A stretch of DNA of 64,000 bases from Cryobacterium breve (GCF_004402375.1 NZ_SOGJ01000021.1:62754-126753); one strand, 5' to 3'; shown: positions 8,991 to 16,876, counted from the first letter of the stretch. A program made the numbers and translations. Notes: a model not told the origin generated them from the letters alone.

Positions 8991-9097
8991 GCACCGCCGA
9001 GTTCGACCCCTGCGGTCGAGCCCGACCGTTGCGCCGGTCGAAGTCGACCGGAACAGTCGAACTCGGCGAAGTGGGAGCAGGGGCAGGCTCGTGGTGA
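8987..9097 (+). CDS. Possible 36-residue bridging ORF between rhaEW and the kinase
   Basis: An ATG at 8987 overlaps the rhaEW stop as ATGA and reads 36 codons (MSTAEFDPCGRARPL at the start) to a TGA at 9095-9097. That stop overlaps the GTG at 9094, one of the two kinase start codons, as GTGA. The ORF therefore tiles the intergenic space exactly and would keep ribosomes moving from one enzyme gene to the other. It contains a 12-base inverted repeat (8996-9007 with 9056-9067). The peptide resembles nothing I know, so a pure translational-coupling role is as likely as a functional product. Confidence 0.35.
   Translation: MSTAEFDPCGRARPLRRSKSTGTVELGEVGAGAGSW
8996..9067. repeat. 12-base inverted repeat inside the rhaEW-kinase junction
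   Basis: GCCGAGTTCGAC at 8996-9007 is the exact reverse complement of GTCGAACTCGGC at 9056-9067, with 48 bases between. A partial inner pairing (GGTCGA with TCGACC) is also possible. A 12-base match at this spacing could arise by chance once in a window of this size, so its function as an RNA hairpin is uncertain. It shares GAGTTCGAC with another intergenic inverted repeat near 53750. Confidence 0.45.
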
Positions 9098-10602
9098 GGC
9101 CTTCGACCACCGCGGGCACGGTCGCCGCGATCGACCTCGGCGCCTCGAGCGGCCGGGTCATGCTCGGCCACGTCGGCCCGGGCGAGTTGCGTCTGCGGCC
9201 AGTGGCCCGCTTCTCGAACAACCCGGTGCGCACGATCGACGGCCTGCACTGGAACATCCTCGAGCTCTACCGCAACGTGCTCGTCGGCGTGCACGCCGCC
9301 GTGCGGGAGGAGCCGGAACTGGTCAGCGCCGGCATCGATTCCTGGGCGGTCGACTACGCGCTCCTGCGTGGCGAACGGATGCTCGGCAACCCCTACCACT
9401 ACCGCGATTCTCGCACCGGGGGAGGAGTGGAGGCCACCCACGCCCTCGTCTCGCCAGCCGACCTCTACGCCGGCAACGGCCTTCAATTCCTGCCGTTCAA
9501 CACGCTGTACCAGCTCGCTGCCGACCGTCTGGCCGGCAGCCTCGCCGGCGTTGACACACTGCTGCTGATTCCCGATCTGCTCGGCTACTGGCTCACGGGG
9601 GAACGGGTCGCCGAGCGCACAAACGCATCGACCACCGGGCTGCTAAGGCTCGGGGACGGCAGAACGGCCGGGCCGGGATCGGGCACCGTGGCCTCAACTG
9701 CCATGGCCTCGCCCGCAGCAGCAGCGCCGACCGCGGACTGGGACGACGCCCTCATTGCCCGGCTGGGCCTGCCGCGGTCGATCTTCCCGCGCCTGGTCGG
9801 CGCGGGGGAGCGGATCGGGTCCCTGCTGCCCAGCGTCGCTGCCGAGATCGGATCGGCCGCGCGCCTGGATCTCGTCGCCGTCGGGTCGCACGACACGGCA
9901 TCCGCCATCGTTGCCGTGCCCATGACCGGCGACACCGACGCCTACATCTCGTCGGGAACCTGGTCGCTCGTCGGCGTCGAACTGGCCTCACCGGTGCTCT
10001 CCGAGGCGAGCCGGGCCGCCAACTTCACCAACGAGGAGGGCGTCGACGGCCGAGTTCGTTACCTGCGCAACGTCATGGGCCTGTGGCTGCTGAGCGAGTC
10101 GCTGCGCACCTGGCAGGCGCAGGGCACCACGTTCGAGCTGCAGTCCCTGCTGGCCCAGGCCGCCCAGGTGGCGGGCCCGGTCACGGTGTTCGACGTGGAC
10201 GACCCTCGCTTCCTGGCCCCCGGGGACCTGCCGGAACGCATCCGCGCCTACTGTGCTGAGCGCGGCCTGCCGGTGCCGGGCCCGCCCGACGAACTCGTGC
10301 GCAGCATCGTGGAAAGCCTCGCGGCCGCCTATGCCGAGACCCTGCAGGCGGCGAGCGAACTGTCAGGTACGACCATCCGCACGGTGCATATCGTCGGCGG
10401 GGGGTCGCAGAACGAGTTGCTCTGCCAGCTCACCGCGAACCGGACCGGGCTGACCGTGCTGGCCGGTCCGGTCGAGGCGACCGCCATCGGGAACGTGCTC
10501 GTGCAGGCCCGCGCCCAGGGGCTTGTGACCGGGAGCCTCGAGGGACTGCGTGCGCTCGTGGCCCAGGCCTTCACTCCCCGTCGCTATCTGCCCACGGCCT
10601 GA
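9091..10602 (+). CDS. rhaB: Rhamnulokinase
   Basis: FGGY-family carbohydrate kinase, 503 residues, phosphorylating L-rhamnulose before the aldolase step. N-terminal phosphate motif AIDLGASSGRVML, substrate segment GIDSWAVDYAL, catalytic-region YISSGTWSLVGVEL and the C-terminal HIVGGGSQNELLCQLTANR with VEATAIGNVLVQA are all characteristic of RhaB. Two GTG codons (9091, 9094) could start it; the second overlaps the small upstream ORF as GTGA. Unusual: residues ~188-215 hold an Ala/Ser/Thr/Gly-rich insertion (TVASTAMASPAAAAPTA) not expected in the family, probably a surface loop. Confidence 0.92.
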   Translation: MVRPSTTAGTVAAIDLGASSGRVMLGHVGPGELRLRPVARFSNNPVRTIDGLHWNILELYRNVLVGVHAAVREEPELVSAGIDSWAVDYALLRGERMLGNPYHYRDSRTGGGVEATHALVSPADLYAGNGLQFLPFNTLYQLAADRLAGSLAGVDTLLLIPDLLGYWLTGERVAERTNASTTGLLRLGDGRTAGPGSGTVASTAMASPAAAAPTADWDDALIARLGLPRSIFPRLVGAGERIGSLLPSVAAEIGSAARLDLVAVGSHDTASAIVAVPMTGDTDAYISSGTWSLVGVELASPVLSEASRAANFTNEEGVDGRVRYLRNVMGLWLLSESLRTWQAQGTTFELQSLLAQAAQVAGPVTVFDVDDPRFLAPGDLPERIRAYCAERGLPVPGPPDELVRSIVESLAAAYAETLQAASELSGTTIRTVHIVGGGSQNELLCQLTANRTGLTVLAGPVEATAIGNVLVQARAQGLVTGSLEGLRALVAQAFTPRRYLPTA

Positions 10603-10711
10603 GTCGTTGGCCGAACCACCCTCGACCGCCCACCGGCCGGCTGAATACCAGATACAACGCCTTACCTCGCGCCGAAACACGTCGATAGAGAACTGGAGGA
10701 GGTGGCAGACG

Positions 10712-13594
10712 ATGGATGCAGAGCCGCGCGAGACCGCGAGCACGACGATCGGCCTGCTTCTGCGCCATGTGCGGGAACGCGGCGGGGATGAAGCCGTCTC
10801 CGAGGTGCTCGCTCGGGCGGGGGTGCAGCAGGATGCCGCGACTCTTCAGAACGCGTCCACGTGGGTCAGCTACGCCACCCGCATTCGACTGTTCGAGGCA
10901 GCCACGGCGGTGCTCGGTGACCCGAACACCATGTTCACGGTGGGCACCAGCGCGGTCCGGGGCGACATCCAGCCTGTGCTCGTGCAGCTCCTGAGCGTGT
11001 TCGCCTCACCCGGGGCCATCTTTCGCCAAATGCCGCGTATGGTGCCGAAGTTCACCACGACGTCCACGATCGACGCGCTCTACGTCGGCAAAACCCGGGC
11101 CACGGTGCGTTACCGCCTCCACGACGGCTACCGCCCGTCCCGCCTCGACTGCCAATACGCCCAGGGACTGTTTTCGGCCATTCCGGCCATCTTCGGCCTC
11201 GCCCTCGCCCACGTCGGCCACCCGCAGTGTCAGTCGGACGGCTACCCGGCGTGCGAATACGTGCTCACCTGGTCGACGCGGGTGCGCTGGTGGTCGTGGC
11301 GATCGCGCAGTCGCTGGGTGGACGCATCCCTCGGCGTTCTGCGCGACAAGGTGCGGGAAGTCCAGCTTGCCGCTGCCGACCTCGTCAACAGCGACGACGC
11401 CGACGAGGTGCTGGCCAGGATTGTCGATAGAGCCGCCTCCGCGGTGCTCGCGCCGGCGTACCTTCTCATCGTCGAGCCAACCGGGGGTGGCGCTCCGCTG
11501 GTTCGCCATCGAGGGCTCAGCGACGAACGTGCCGCCGATATTGTGGCCCGGATGCTGCGGGGTGAGCTCCTGGACGAACGCGCGTTGGTCGTCGACATCG
11601 CTTCCAACCGCAAGATCCACGGGCACCTGGCCGCACTGTTCGCAGAAGGACATACCGCGATGCACGGCGATCGGGCCCTGCTCGAGGCCTACGCCGGACA
11701 CGCGGCGGCGGCTCTCGACCTGTTCGCGGCGCTGGAGGAATCCCGCCGGGAGGGGCTGCGCACGGCCGCATTGCTCTGCCTCGCCCAACAGCTGGCGACC
11801 AGTGACAGCGTCGAGGCGATCGCGGAGGTAGTCGCGTCGGCCCTTGCGACTATCGTCGGCAGCGATGCAGCAGGCGTGCTCCTGTGGGACGCCGACGTCG
11901 GTGAGCTTCGCCCCGCCTTCGTCGTCGGCCTCGAACCGGACAAGCGCGATTTCTTCCTTCGGACGACGGTCAGCGTGGAGCAGACCCCAGAGCTCCTGGG
12001 CGTTCTCCAGCGCCACGAACGCATTCTGATCACCGCTGACGACGCAAGCCCGGCCCTGGCCGAGATGCTCCGTTCCATCGGCGTGAACAGCGTTGTCGCC
12101 GTGCCGCTTCTCGCCGGGGGCGAGCTGATGGGTGTCGCAACGGCGAGCTGGGTCGCCCCCGTGCCGCCCGAGGTCCTGGCGGAGGCGATTGCCCTGATCG
12201 AAGGTGTCAGCCACCAGGGAGAAACGGCGATGCAGAATGCCAGACTGCTGGAAACCGTGAGGCACCAATCCCAGCACGACGCCCTGACGGGTTTGCCCAA
12301 CCGGGCACTGTTCGCGCTGCTGCTCGACGCCGCATTGGCGCAGTGCCAGCCGCGAACCCGTACGGCGGTCCTGTTCTGCGACCTCGACAACTTCAAACGC
12401 GTCAATGACCGTCTGGGCCACCGTGCCGGGGACGAACTTCTGCGGCAGGTCGCAGAACGCCTGCGCGCCGAGGTTCGCAGCAGTGACACCATCGGCCGCC
12501 TCGGCGGCGACGAGTTCGCGGTACTGGTCACCGATCTCGACGGGGAGGATTCGGCCATTGACCTAGCCCGACGGATCGTGGCTTGCCTGAATCCGCCATT
12601 CCACCTCGCCGGCCAGCACGTGCGCATCTCCGCGAGTGTGGGGGTGGCCTCCCATCGGGGGCCGGGGGGCCATGGCGAGCAGCTCCTAGACGCGGCCGAC
12701 ACCGGGATGTACGACGCCAAGCGCACGGGACGCAACCAGATCGCCGTCGCCGGCAACGAGGCGTCGGGCGGCACATCATCCGGGTTCGAATCACCGGGGG
12801 ACACCGACACGTCGCTGTTCGTGGAGCTGTCCCGCGCCGTGGAGGCGAACGAGATGAGGGTCTACTACCAGCCTGTCGTTGACGTGTCCCGTCTCGGCGC
12901 GGAGGTGGTCGTCGGCGCGGAAGCCCTCATCCGGTGGGCACACCCGCGGCTCGGTGTTCTGGCTCCGGGCGCATTCCTGCCGCTGGCGCAGGAACGGGGT
13001 CTGATCACCGAGCTGGATCTGTGGGTGATCGCGACCGCCTGCCGGGACGTGGCCGAGTGGCCCCAGCTTGGAACGCGGCCGCTGGGGATCGCGGTCAACC
13101 TCGACGCGGCCACCCTTCTGGACCGCAGACTCGTCTCGACCGTTCGCACGGCTCTCAACAGCAACGGCCTCGCACCGGAGCGACTCACCCTCGAGGTGGT
13201 GGAGAGCAAGTCCCTCATCGACCTGCCCGGCATCGTCGAGCGCCTTGTGGAACTGCGTCGCCTGGGCATCCGTATTTCTCTCGACGACTTCGGCACCGGC
13301 TTCTCGACTCTCGCCTGGCTCAAAACCCTCCCTGTTGACCAGATCAAGATCGACCGCAGCTTCATCACAGATCTTCCCGACGCCTCCTCCGTGTCGCTCG
13401 TGCAGGGGATCCTGGCGCTGGCCGCGAAGCTCGACGTAGAGGTGATTGCCGAGGGCGTGGAGACTCTGGACCAGCTGGACAGCCTCCGTGTCAGCGGTGC
13501 CGTGCTGGCCCAGGGCTACCTGCTGGGTCGGCCGAGTGCGACCTGGGATCCAATGAAAGACTGCCCGTTGACGGCGGCGCGACTCGGGGTCTAG
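10712..13594 (+). CDS. GAF-GGDEF-EAL cyclic-di-GMP signalling protein
   Basis: Large cytoplasmic signalling protein, 960 residues, from the ATG at 10712 behind GGAGGAGG. The first ~185 residues form an unassigned sensory module ending GYPACEYVLTW, a pattern like V4R-type ligand domains. Two GAF-like stretches follow (~200-350 and ~360-520). The GGDEF domain has intact LGGDEF at residue ~598, with the RSSD product-inhibition site five residues before it. The EAL domain has EALIRW (~737), DDFGTG (~858), the IKIDRSF lysine and IAEGVET. Both catalytic sites look active, so the protein may make or degrade c-di-GMP depending on the N-terminal signal. It stands alone on its strand. Confidence 0.9.
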   Translation: MDAEPRETASTTIGLLLRHVRERGGDEAVSEVLARAGVQQDAATLQNASTWVSYATRIRLFEAATAVLGDPNTMFTVGTSAVRGDIQPVLVQLLSVFASPGAIFRQMPRMVPKFTTTSTIDALYVGKTRATVRYRLHDGYRPSRLDCQYAQGLFSAIPAIFGLALAHVGHPQCQSDGYPACEYVLTWSTRVRWWSWRSRSRWVDASLGVLRDKVREVQLAAADLVNSDDADEVLARIVDRAASAVLAPAYLLIVEPTGGGAPLVRHRGLSDERAADIVARMLRGELLDERALVVDIASNRKIHGHLAALFAEGHTAMHGDRALLEAYAGHAAAALDLFAALEESRREGLRTAALLCLAQQLATSDSVEAIAEVVASALATIVGSDAAGVLLWDADVGELRPAFVVGLEPDKRDFFLRTTVSVEQTPELLGVLQRHERILITADDASPALAEMLRSIGVNSVVAVPLLAGGELMGVATASWVAPVPPEVLAEAIALIEGVSHQGETAMQNARLLETVRHQSQHDALTGLPNRALFALLLDAALAQCQPRTRTAVLFCDLDNFKRVNDRLGHRAGDELLRQVAERLRAEVRSSDTIGRLGGDEFAVLVTDLDGEDSAIDLARRIVACLNPPFHLAGQHVRISASVGVASHRGPGGHGEQLLDAADTGMYDAKRTGRNQIAVAGNEASGGTSSGFESPGDTDTSLFVELSRAVEANEMRVYYQPVVDVSRLGAEVVVGAEALIRWAHPRLGVLAPGAFLPLAQERGLITELDLWVIATACRDVAEWPQLGTRPLGIAVNLDAATLLDRRLVSTVRTALNSNGLAPERLTLEVVESKSLIDLPGIVERLVELRRLGIRISLDDFGTGFSTLAWLKTLPVDQIKIDRSFITDLPDASSVSLVQGILALAAKLDVEVIAEGVETLDQLDSLRVSGAVLAQGYLLGRPSATWDPMKDCPLTAARLGV

Positions 13595-14029
13595 TTCTGA
13601 CCGGTCGCCCCGCGGCCTCCGGAGCCCCCCTCCGCAGCCCGCCGCACCAATTCGACGGAGATTTTTCAAGAATCCCGCCGTTTCGGCCGGATACAGGCCT
13701 GTGAGAGCAACATCTCCGTCGAATTCGTTAGACGGAGGAACGGGTGGACCGGCGCTGATCGGAGATGCCTGCTCTCTGGAAGCTGGGCACAGTCACGGAG
13801 GGCTTCGTCGCCGTCGCCGTCACCGACAACGAGCCGGGTCGCACCGTCGGCGCACCGGATGCTCGCACGCGCGCTGATCGACGCGGATGCCGGCCCGCGT
13901 GCGATCGCCACCGGCTAGAGCACGTGAACGCCGGGCAGTGCGCCGTCCGCCGGTGGCTGCCGGTCGGGAACTGTCTGGAGATCCCGCTCGATCTGCCGGA
14001 TTGACCGGTGGAATCGGCTGCGGACCCGG
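13595..14029. other. Intergenic stretch without a supported gene
   Basis: Between the GGDEF-EAL gene and the Asp23 operon. The left half contains the 14-base inverted repeat at 13649-13725. The right half has short open frames with plausible amino-acid runs in two different frames (a 79-codon frame at 13765-14004, and RALIDADAGPRAIATG ending near 13919), as if a gene had decayed, but I cannot name a family. TGACCGG (14002-14008) and CCGGTCA (14026-14032) could form a weak hairpin at the 3' end of the leftward Asp23 gene. Confidence 0.4.
13649..13725. repeat. Long-armed inverted repeat, 77 bases, MITE-like or hairpin
   Basis: AATTCGACGGAGAT at 13649-13662 is the exact reverse complement of ATCTCCGTCGAATT at 13712-13725, with 49 bases between. 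A perfect 14-base match at this distance is unlikely by chance. It sits 55 bases after the stop of the GGDEF-EAL gene and has no T run, so it is not a standard terminator. I found no target-site duplication and no second copy of the full arm in the window. Confidence 0.6.
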
Positions 14030-14410
14030 TCAGTCGATGCGGGCGACGGTGACCGCGATCTCGGCCACGTCCTGACTGCCGTTCTGATCGAGCTGCTCCG
14101 TGATGGCGTCGTGCACGCGACGGCTCACGTCGATGGCCGCGTAGGGGGCGGTGACGCCGATCTTGACCGCGATCTGCAGGCCGGACTTCTTCTCCTTGAC
14201 GGAGACAGAGCTTTTCGATTTCGGCTCACCGGTCACGGCTTCAACGGTGGTGGCGATCACCGTGGCGACCACGGCCACCAGGAGCGGCGCCGCCGAGTAC
14301 AGCGCATCCACACCCGGAACGGCCAGCACCACCTCGTCGAGTTGGTCGGTCAGCGGGGCTGGTGTCCCGGAGCCGGGCGTCACCGGTTTAAGTGCAGGGG
14401 CGTCACTCAT
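14030..14410 (-). CDS. Asp23/Gls24-family envelope stress protein with hydrophobic segment
   Basis: 126-residue protein, last gene of the sigma-factor operon. It has a short Pro/Thr-rich N-terminus, then VVLAVPGVDALYSAAP running into a hydrophobic stretch LLVAVVATVIATTVEAV (residues ~40-57), and a C-terminal half with the Asp23-like pattern (GLQIAVKIGV, RRVHDAITEQL, VAEIAVTVARID). The hydrophobic stretch stands where ordinary Asp23 domains have a glycine-rich turn, so it may attach the protein to the membrane. The stop of the upstream gene overlaps this start by one base. A role in envelope stress is inferred from the family and the sigma factor. Confidence 0.7.
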   Translation of the reverse strand: MSDAPALKPVTPGSGTPAPLTDQLDEVVLAVPGVDALYSAAPLLVAVVATVIATTVEAVTGEPKSKSSVSVKEKKSGLQIAVKIGVTAPYAAIDVSRRVHDAITEQLDQNGSQDVAEIAVTVARID

Positions 14411-14997
14411 CACTGCTCGCTTTCGCCGGCGGGTACGGGGATCTGGTACAGATCGCGGATGGTGATGTCCACGGACTCGACCGCGAGCTCGGTGTGCTGG
14501 CGCAGCGCGGCATAGAGCGCATCCCGGAGCTGATCGGCGAGCGATGCAATGATCTCGCCCTGCAGGACCGTTGCGTCCACCCGCACGGTGACGGGGGCGC
14601 CCGGTGCCGTGACGTCGCCGTCGAGGCGGCATCGCCCGACGATAATGTTCGGCACGCTGTCCCCGGCGGCACGAAGGATGCCGCGCACTGCACCTTCGGT
14701 CACGCTCACGCGGGCGGTCGGTGACGGGTGACTGATCGGGATGTCGCGGCCCGCGCGGGCCTCGAGGCTGATGTGCTGCAGAATCGAGGTGACCCAACTG
14801 TCCTCGCGCTCGGCTTCAAGTTGAACGTCCTTGAGGAGTAGGTCGCGGTGCGTGCGGCGCAGGCGCTGCATGCCACTCAGCGCGGTCTGGCATTCGGGGG
14901 AGCCGTCGATGCTCGGATCGGCCGGGGTGCGGTCTCGGTCGAGGTAGTCGCTCAGCTCCTCGAAGGTGTGTCCGGCAAGCGCGTCGGAGGATGTCAT
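14410..14997 (-). CDS. Asp23/Gls24-family protein with degenerate anti-sigma-like N-terminus
   Basis: 195-residue protein coupled to the sigma-factor gene by an ATGA overlap; the ATG at 14997 has GGAGGA at good spacing. Residues ~100-185 have an Asp23/Gls24-like pattern (TARVSVTEGAVRGIL, APVTVRVDATVLQGEI, ESVDITIRDLYQI). Residues ~8-50 (EELSDYLDRDRTP, then SPECQTALSGMQRLR) follow the layout of zinc anti-sigma (ZAS, zf-HC2) domains, which end in HxxxCxxC, but only one of the ligands, a cysteine, remains. My reading is that it is a metal-free partner of the adjacent sigma factor; this is inference. An envelope-stress protein without sigma binding is the alternative. Confidence 0.65.
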   Translation of the reverse strand: MTSSDALAGHTFEELSDYLDRDRTPADPSIDGSPECQTALSGMQRLRRTHRDLLLKDVQLEAEREDSWVTSILQHISLEARAGRDIPISHPSPTARVSVTEGAVRGILRAAGDSVPNIIVGRCRLDGDVTAPGAPVTVRVDATVLQGEIIASLADQLRDALYAALRQHTELAVESVDITIRDLYQIPVPAGESEQ

Positions 14998-15572
14998 CGC
15001 CATTCCTCCATCTCTTGGAGCAGGGTTTTTCGAGCACGGGCCAGCAAGCCGCGAACCGTTGAGACGGGAATTTCCAGCTCCTCGGCGATCTCGCCGTAGC
15101 TGCATTCCGCGAGTTCTCGGAGCATCCAGCAGCGACGTTGGTCCTCGGGCAAATCGGCGAGAACCCGCGTCAGAGCCTCCGTCTGCGAGCCCGCCTCTGC
15201 CAGTCTATGGGGGGAGTGCTGTGCGGGGGCTGGGGCATCGGTGAGGTCGATATTGACGTGCTGGCGCCGGGCGCGAACCCGGTCAACGCTTTTGCGGCTC
15301 ACAATCCGCATCAGCCAGCTCTTGACCGCGGCGCCATTCTCGAGCGTGGGCAGTTGCTGCCAGGCGGTGATGAAGGACTCCTGAACGACGTCATCCATTT
15401 CGTCGTTCGATCCCAGAACCCGGCTGGCATACACCCGCATCAGCGGGCCGTAGCGGCGCACGAGCACCTCGAACGCCCGCATGTCCCCGTCTCCAGCGCG
15501 ATCGGCGAGGATCTGGTCGGTGAACGACTCGAGCGGAGACGCGACTGGTTCCCGGGTCGAGGTCGTTGGCAT
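14994..15572 (-). CDS. ECF-type RNA polymerase sigma factor
   Basis: 192-residue sigma-70 family factor of the extracytoplasmic-function class. Region 2 is at residues ~24-95 (AFEVLVRRYGPLMRVYASRV, then DEMDDVVQESFITAWQQLP). A variable linker follows, then region 4 at ~130-185 (LADLPEDQRRCWML, YGEIAEELEIPVSTVRGLLA), which reads the -35 element. The stop overlaps the next ATG (ATGA). The upstream intergenic space with its GTGACA-N4-TGTCAC repeat is a candidate autoregulated promoter region. Targets probably include its own operon with the two Asp23-like proteins. Confidence 0.92.
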   Translation of the reverse strand: MPTTSTREPVASPLESFTDQILADRAGDGDMRAFEVLVRRYGPLMRVYASRVLGSNDEMDDVVQESFITAWQQLPTLENGAAVKSWLMRIVSRKSVDRVRARRQHVNIDLTDAPAPAQHSPHRLAEAGSQTEALTRVLADLPEDQRRCWMLRELAECSYGEIAEELEIPVSTVRGLLARARKTLLQEMEEWR

Positions 15573-15621
15573 CGTGCTTTCGCCCCTTCATCCGACGTGT
15601 CAAAAAACAATTGATAAATCC

Positions 15622-15637
15622 GTGACAAATATGTCAC
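15622..15637. promoter_or_regulatory. Inverted repeat GTGACA-N4-TGTCAC in divergent promoter region
   Basis: GTGACA (15622-15627) and TGTCAC (15632-15637) are exact reverse complements separated by AATA. The site is in an AT-rich stretch 50-65 bases upstream of the leftward sigma-factor start and about 55 bases before the rightward small ORF. It could be an operator for a dimeric regulator or part of the sigma factor's own promoter. A partial third copy, TTGACACG on the minus strand near 15600, lies closer to the start. Confidence 0.45.
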
Positions 15638-15692
15638 AACCCACGTCCTAATGGCGACAGCCTCTGTTTGCCCGAGACCCGAAGGATGCCCG

Positions 15693-15884
15693 ATGCTCCA
15701 CTCACCCGCCGCCGATGACACCGGATCCACAACTGCCGCCCTGCCCACGTTCGATGCGCTGCTCGCCGGACCGGATGATCAGGTTGGCGACGCTGGCGAT
15801 GAGACGCCTGCGGCCCCGTACGTCTGGCGCACGCGCGCCTGGCTGCCGCCCACGCAACACCAACGGCTTATTCAGACGCTCTGA
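15693..15884 (+). CDS. Small hypothetical protein
   Basis: 63-residue ORF starting MLHSPAADDTGSTT, divergent from the ECF sigma gene and sharing its promoter region. GAAGGA lies about six bases before the ATG at 15693; an in-frame ATG at 15651 has no such site. The peptide is acidic in the middle (AGPDDQVGDAGDE) and ends with WRTRAWLPPTQHQRLIQTL, a basic amphipathic tail with two Trp. No membrane helix or known motif. It may be a regulon member or a chance ORF; codon third positions are GC-rich as in real genes here. Confidence 0.4.
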   Translation: MLHSPAADDTGSTTAALPTFDALLAGPDDQVGDAGDETPAAPYVWRTRAWLPPTQHQRLIQTL

Positions 15885-15901
15885 GCGCCGCCGACCGGTG
15901 A

Positions 15902-16876
15902 TCAGATCCAGTCGTTGCGTTTGAAGAGTACGTAGAGCAGCGCCGAGAGACCCACGATCAGCGCGGCCGAGCTGTAGTAGCCCAACGGTTGGGCAAAGCC
16001 TGGATAGGGCACGTTCTGACCATAGAAGCCCGTGACAGCGGTGGGCACGGCGATGATGGCCGCGTAGCCGGTGACCTTTTTAGTGATCACGTTGAGACGG
16101 TTCCCCTGAATCGCCAGGTTTGCTTCGAGGATGCTCGTCGCCAGGTCGCGCAGGCTCTCGGTCCACTCCATGGCCCGCAGTACGTGGTCGTACACGTCCT
16201 GAAAGTATGGTCCCATCTCGTCCTGAAGCAAATGCAGGTCCCGCCGCAGCAACGTGTTCACGACCTCGCGCATGGGGAGGATGATCCGGCGAAGAGTGAC
16301 GAGGCTTTTCCGCAGTTCGAACGAGCGCCGCTGCACCTGCTCCTGGTTGGTATTGGGCAGGAAGAGTTGATCCTCGAGGTCTTCGATCTCGTCGTCGAGG
16401 GCCTCGACAGCTTCGAAATAGCCGTCGACGAGATAGTCGAGCAGGCCGTGCAGCAGGTAGGACACTCCGTTGCTGGCCAGATCGGGAGAAGAATCCCAAC
16501 GGGCCGTGACCGCATCCAGATCGAACCGGTCGTCCGTGTGCACGGTTACGAGCGCCCGGTCAAGGATGAAGGCCGCGATCTCGTTCGTTGTCACCTTCGC
16601 CGAGGATTGCTCGATGTCGATGGAGTATGCGGACAGGAACAGGTGGTCCGGGTACCGGTCGAGCTTTGGGCGCTGGCGCAGGGTCAGAGCGTCTTCGACC
16701 GCCAGTTCGTGCAAACCCAGCTCTTCGGCCAGCAGCGCCAGATCGCTCTCGCCAGGGTTGGACAGGTCCACCCAGACGACGCTGTCGGGCAGAGCGAGAT
16801 GCTCCGAAACCTTGGCCAAGGGAAAGTCCTCGTCGACGAGGATGCCATCGCGGTAACAGCGGGATCGTGTGCGCAC
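15902..16876 (-). CDS. corA: CorA-family divalent cation transporter
   Basis: 324-residue inner-membrane channel. A large cytoplasmic N-terminal domain (~1-255) with the acidic/helical pattern of CorA is followed by two C-terminal helices (GYAAIIAVPTAVTGFYG and YYSSAALIVGLSALLYVLF) and the basic end FKRNDWI. The selectivity-loop tripeptide is GQN (YGQNVPYPG, around residues 286-288) and not the classical GMN of Mg2+ CorA, so ion preference cannot be assumed; many actinobacterial homologues may share this variant. It is transcribed leftward, after the sucrose phosphorylase gene. Confidence 0.85.
   Translation of the reverse strand: MRTRSRCYRDGILVDEDFPLAKVSEHLALPDSVVWVDLSNPGESDLALLAEELGLHELAVEDALTLRQRPKLDRYPDHLFLSAYSIDIEQSSAKVTTNEIAAFILDRALVTVHTDDRFDLDAVTARWDSSPDLASNGVSYLLHGLLDYLVDGYFEAVEALDDEIEDLEDQLFLPNTNQEQVQRRSFELRKSLVTLRRIILPMREVVNTLLRRDLHLLQDEMGPYFQDVYDHVLRAMEWTESLRDLATSILEANLAIQGNRLNVITKKVTGYAAIIAVPTAVTGFYGQNVPYPGFAQPLGYYSSAALIVGLSALLYVLFKRNDWI

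Noticed and set aside
10641-10651. CTGAATACCAG is identical at 10641-10651 and 19709-19719, both in front of genes.
   Set aside because: Hundreds of shared 11-mers are expected by chance in 64 kb; only the second copy has operator symmetry with a neighbour copy.
11006-12421. 471-codon antisense frame in the GGDEF-EAL gene.
   Set aside because: A shadow of the intact c-di-GMP gene; no motif.
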